From: an uncultured Paenibacillaceae bacterium
Lineage (GTDB): Bacteria; Bacillota; Bacilli; Paenibacillales; DA-C8
Length of the DNA: 33,068 nt
Assembly: GCA_937957685.1 (NCBI GenBank)
Contig: CALGAO010000110.1
Coordinates: 1 to 33,068, forward strand
Reading direction: 5' to 3'
Part shown: piece after piece, positions 31,708 through 33,068 of the stretch
Layout of the letters: every line of letters begins with the position of its first letter
How positions within the stretch are numbered: position 1 is the first letter of the stretch
Notes under the pieces: model-generated
Told to the model about the DNA's origin: nothing
Databases searched by the model: none
The model's input: the letters and a program-made list of their open reading frames with translations, nothing else
Position numbers and translations under genes: made by a program

Positions 31708-33015
31708 TTACCCGCTGTTTGTGCTACGCTGGAATTGCTGTAGTTGTTTCCTGGAGAATGGTGCTCTCCAGGGATGGTTGGCAGCGGGCTTGCGCGGGGG
31801 CGCGGGTTCCGCTGTTTTTTTGGCCGTCGACAACGATTGAGCCTGGATCTGCTGCGTTTGCACACAGGGCCACGCACGCCCTTGGTGCCATAGCCATACT
31901 TGTCCATCCATGCCGATGCGGACTTCGACAACCGCCTTTTCCTCCCAGCGCGGAACGCCGGAACCGGGCTTGGGCATATAGCATTTGCCTTTCCAGGAGA
32001 ACGTCTGTCCGCCGCTGATTCGCCGGTATTCCCGCCGGGTGAAGATATGCTCCAAGGGCGTTTCGGGCAGCGGTCGGTAGGCCGATTCGTCCTCTTGCGG
32101 CGGAACGGCGAACTGTCGGTTATGCTTTTCGATCAGTTCCGGCAGTACCCGGTTGGCTTGCTCCATCGTGCATACATTCCTCAGGCGCAGTTCGATCACC
32201 AAGCGATCCTGAAGCGTTTGCCAGAGCCGTTCAATCCGCCCTTTGGCTTGCGGGGACAGCGCCTCGATGTGGATCATGCCCAGATCGGCGATCGCGCGTC
32301 CGAACGTGGAAAGTGACTGCGGTTCGCCGGCCAGTTCCTGCTCAATCGTTCGTTTGCCCTTGGGAGGGTGGAAAATCGAATGGCAGTCGCTGTACAGCGC
32401 AAGCGGTACTCCTTTGCGGCGCAGTCCCTCGATCATCACGGTCACGTAACCCTCCAACGTCTCGGTCGGTCGGAAAGCGGCCGCGATGACTTCACCGGTG
32501 GCATCGTCGATAATACCGTGCAGGGTCAGTTGAGGACCGCGATCCTCCAGCCAGGCATAGGGGGACGCATCGATTTGCCACATCATGCCCGCTTGGGTTT
32601 TGCGAGGCCTGGGTCTGTGGACTTTTGGACGACGGCGTACCCGCGCAGGGCGCAACCCGCCTTCAAGGAGAATGCGCCGTACGGAAGACACGCTTAAGTG
32701 AATGTTCTCGTGTTCGGCTAACAGTTCGGCAAAGTGAGTCGAATTGCTTCCGAAGTAGCGATCTTGATACAGGTGCTGCACGCGTTGTTTGAGCGAATCG
32801 GCCAATGTGTGAGCGGGCTTTTTCCCTCGATTCCCATGAGCCATTGCTGGCGCACCTCCGTTCCGATATTTTGCCTTGAGCCGATACGCTTGACGGACAC
32901 TGATGCCCAGGTTGCGTGCAACGTCCTGTTCCGTGAGATGACCGTCGATCCATTTCTCAATGACCATAACGCGTTTCAGTTCGTCCTTTGTCAAAGTGAT
33001 CTGCTCCTTACTCAT
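31708..33015 (-). CDS. DDE transposase of the insertion sequence
   Basis: The 435-residue protein has an N-terminal helix-turn-helix (LTEQDVARNLGISVRQAYRLKAKYRNGG, quoted in part: QDVARNLGISVRQAYRLK) and a second DNA-binding helix part. An rve/integrase core follows with D in MMWQIDASPYAW, D in LYSDCHSIF and E in KGRIERLWQTLQD, and a basic C-terminal tail. This matches ISNCY-type transposases. ATG 33015 lies immediately after the right repeat and has no ribosome site; TTG at 32994 with AAGGAG 9 nt upstream is an alternative start that would lose seven residues. The 171 bp from 31537 to 31707 between its stop and the left repeat holds no gene that I can support. Confidence 0.9.
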   Translation of the reverse strand: MSKEQITLTKDELKRVMVIEKWIDGHLTEQDVARNLGISVRQAYRLKAKYRNGGAPAMAHGNRGKKPAHTLADSLKQRVQHLYQDRYFGSNSTHFAELLAEHENIHLSVSSVRRILLEGGLRPARVRRRPKVHRPRPRKTQAGMMWQIDASPYAWLEDRGPQLTLHGIIDDATGEVIAAAFRPTETLEGYVTVMIEGLRRKGVPLALYSDCHSIFHPPKGKRTIEQELAGEPQSLSTFGRAIADLGMIHIEALSPQAKGRIERLWQTLQDRLVIELRLRNVCTMEQANRVLPELIEKHNRQFAVPPQEDESAYRPLPETPLEHIFTRREYRRISGGQTFSWKGKCYMPKPGSGVPRWEEKAVVEVRIGMDGQVWLWHQGRAWPCVQTQQIQAQSLSTAKKTAEPAPPRKPAANHPWRAPFSRKQLQQFQRSTNSG

Positions 33016-33016
33016 A

Positions 33017-33059
33017 CTGACATTTTCTCGGAACAGTTACACCCTGACAATATCACAGA
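33017..33059. repeat. Right inverted repeat of the IS
   Basis: Read on the minus strand it starts TCTGTGATATTGTCAGGG and ends GAGAAAATGTCAG. It therefore has the same two-block structure as the left end, with the outer block slightly diverged (GATATTGTCAG instead of GAAAATGTCAG). Confidence 0.8.
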
Positions 33060-33068
33060 ACAACAACA

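Larger units (their letters stand above)
31495..33059 (-). mobile_element. Complete insertion sequence, likely ISNCY family
   Basis: A 1565-bp element is bounded by inverted repeats of about 42 bp that begin TCTGTG at 31495 and end CACAGA at 33059. It carries one DDE transposase gene. The family is assigned from the transposase layout (HTH, integrase core, C-terminal tail). A matching target-site duplication is not obvious in the flanks I can see (nine bases remain on the right), so the exact ends are uncertain by a few bases. It is inserted in the upstream region of hemQ. Confidence 0.8.

Noticed and set aside
31485..33068. Target-site duplication of the IS
   Set aside because: The bases before 31495 and after 33059 do not match in any register, and only nine bases remain on the right.

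Overview
The window looks like a piece of chromosome from a moderately GC-rich endospore-forming Firmicute, most likely a Bacillales member of the Paenibacillaceae type. The evidence is a dense set of Bacillus-type sporulation genes (yunB, lytH, ylbJ, gerQ, two alpha/beta SASPs, sda), strong GGAGG ribosome sites, many TTG/GTG starts, a Trp T-box leader and sigma-A and sigma-G style promoters. No rRNA, tRNA, phage or CRISPR locus was seen. The only mobile element is one insertion sequence at the right end.

Layout. 1-348: an array of about 51-nt hairpin units, then a minus-strand pair of small unknown genes (831-362). 840-1196: a non-coding stretch with imperfect repeats and a possible sigma-E promoter. 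1197-4851: yunB, lytH, lipA and yutD, a block resembling the B. subtilis yun/yut region. 4983-7101: NAD kinase and ylbJ on the minus strand. 7264-10386: a DUF2225 gene and a convergent yycC-like gene sharing one terminator, a sensor-less chemoreceptor and small unknown genes. 10441-12787: two SASP genes flanking T-box-controlled trpS. 12920-14539: a YfhP-like membrane protein and gerQ. 14903-16431: ctaB-sco. 16544-18579: Toprim protein, tiny membrane protein, membrane protein and HAD hydrolase. 18629-23103: a tight PBP2 / Cof-type HAD / MurJ-like flippase operon. 23242-25000: ctaA and a HEPN-domain gene. 25073-26472: two Fe-S carrier proteins and sda. 26507-31368: small Cys-rich protein, type II NADH dehydrogenase, small unknown gene, a PAS histidine kinase and hemQ/chdC. 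31495-33059: a complete IS with a DDE transposase.

How the genes fit together. Three themes recur. (1) Sporulation: the checkpoint inhibitor Sda lies about 3 kb from the end of a KinA/KinB-like kinase gene. YunB, LytH, YlbJ, GerQ and the SASPs act later, in the mother cell, cortex, coat and forespore. (2) Respiration and redox: CtaB and CtaA make heme A, Sco-type protein matures the copper centre of cytochrome oxidase, HemQ/ChdC makes heme, and the NADH dehydrogenase has a Rex-like operator. LipA and the Fe-S carriers support Fe-S metabolism. (3) Wall growth: PBP2 and the MurJ-like flippase.

The most interesting regulatory DNA is a DnaA-box cluster next to AT-rich palindromes directly upstream of the sda promoter, the Rex-like site before the NADH dehydrogenase, and the covarying hairpin array at the left edge. 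I found no convincing wholly new multi-gene system. The hairpin array is the best candidate for something undescribed.
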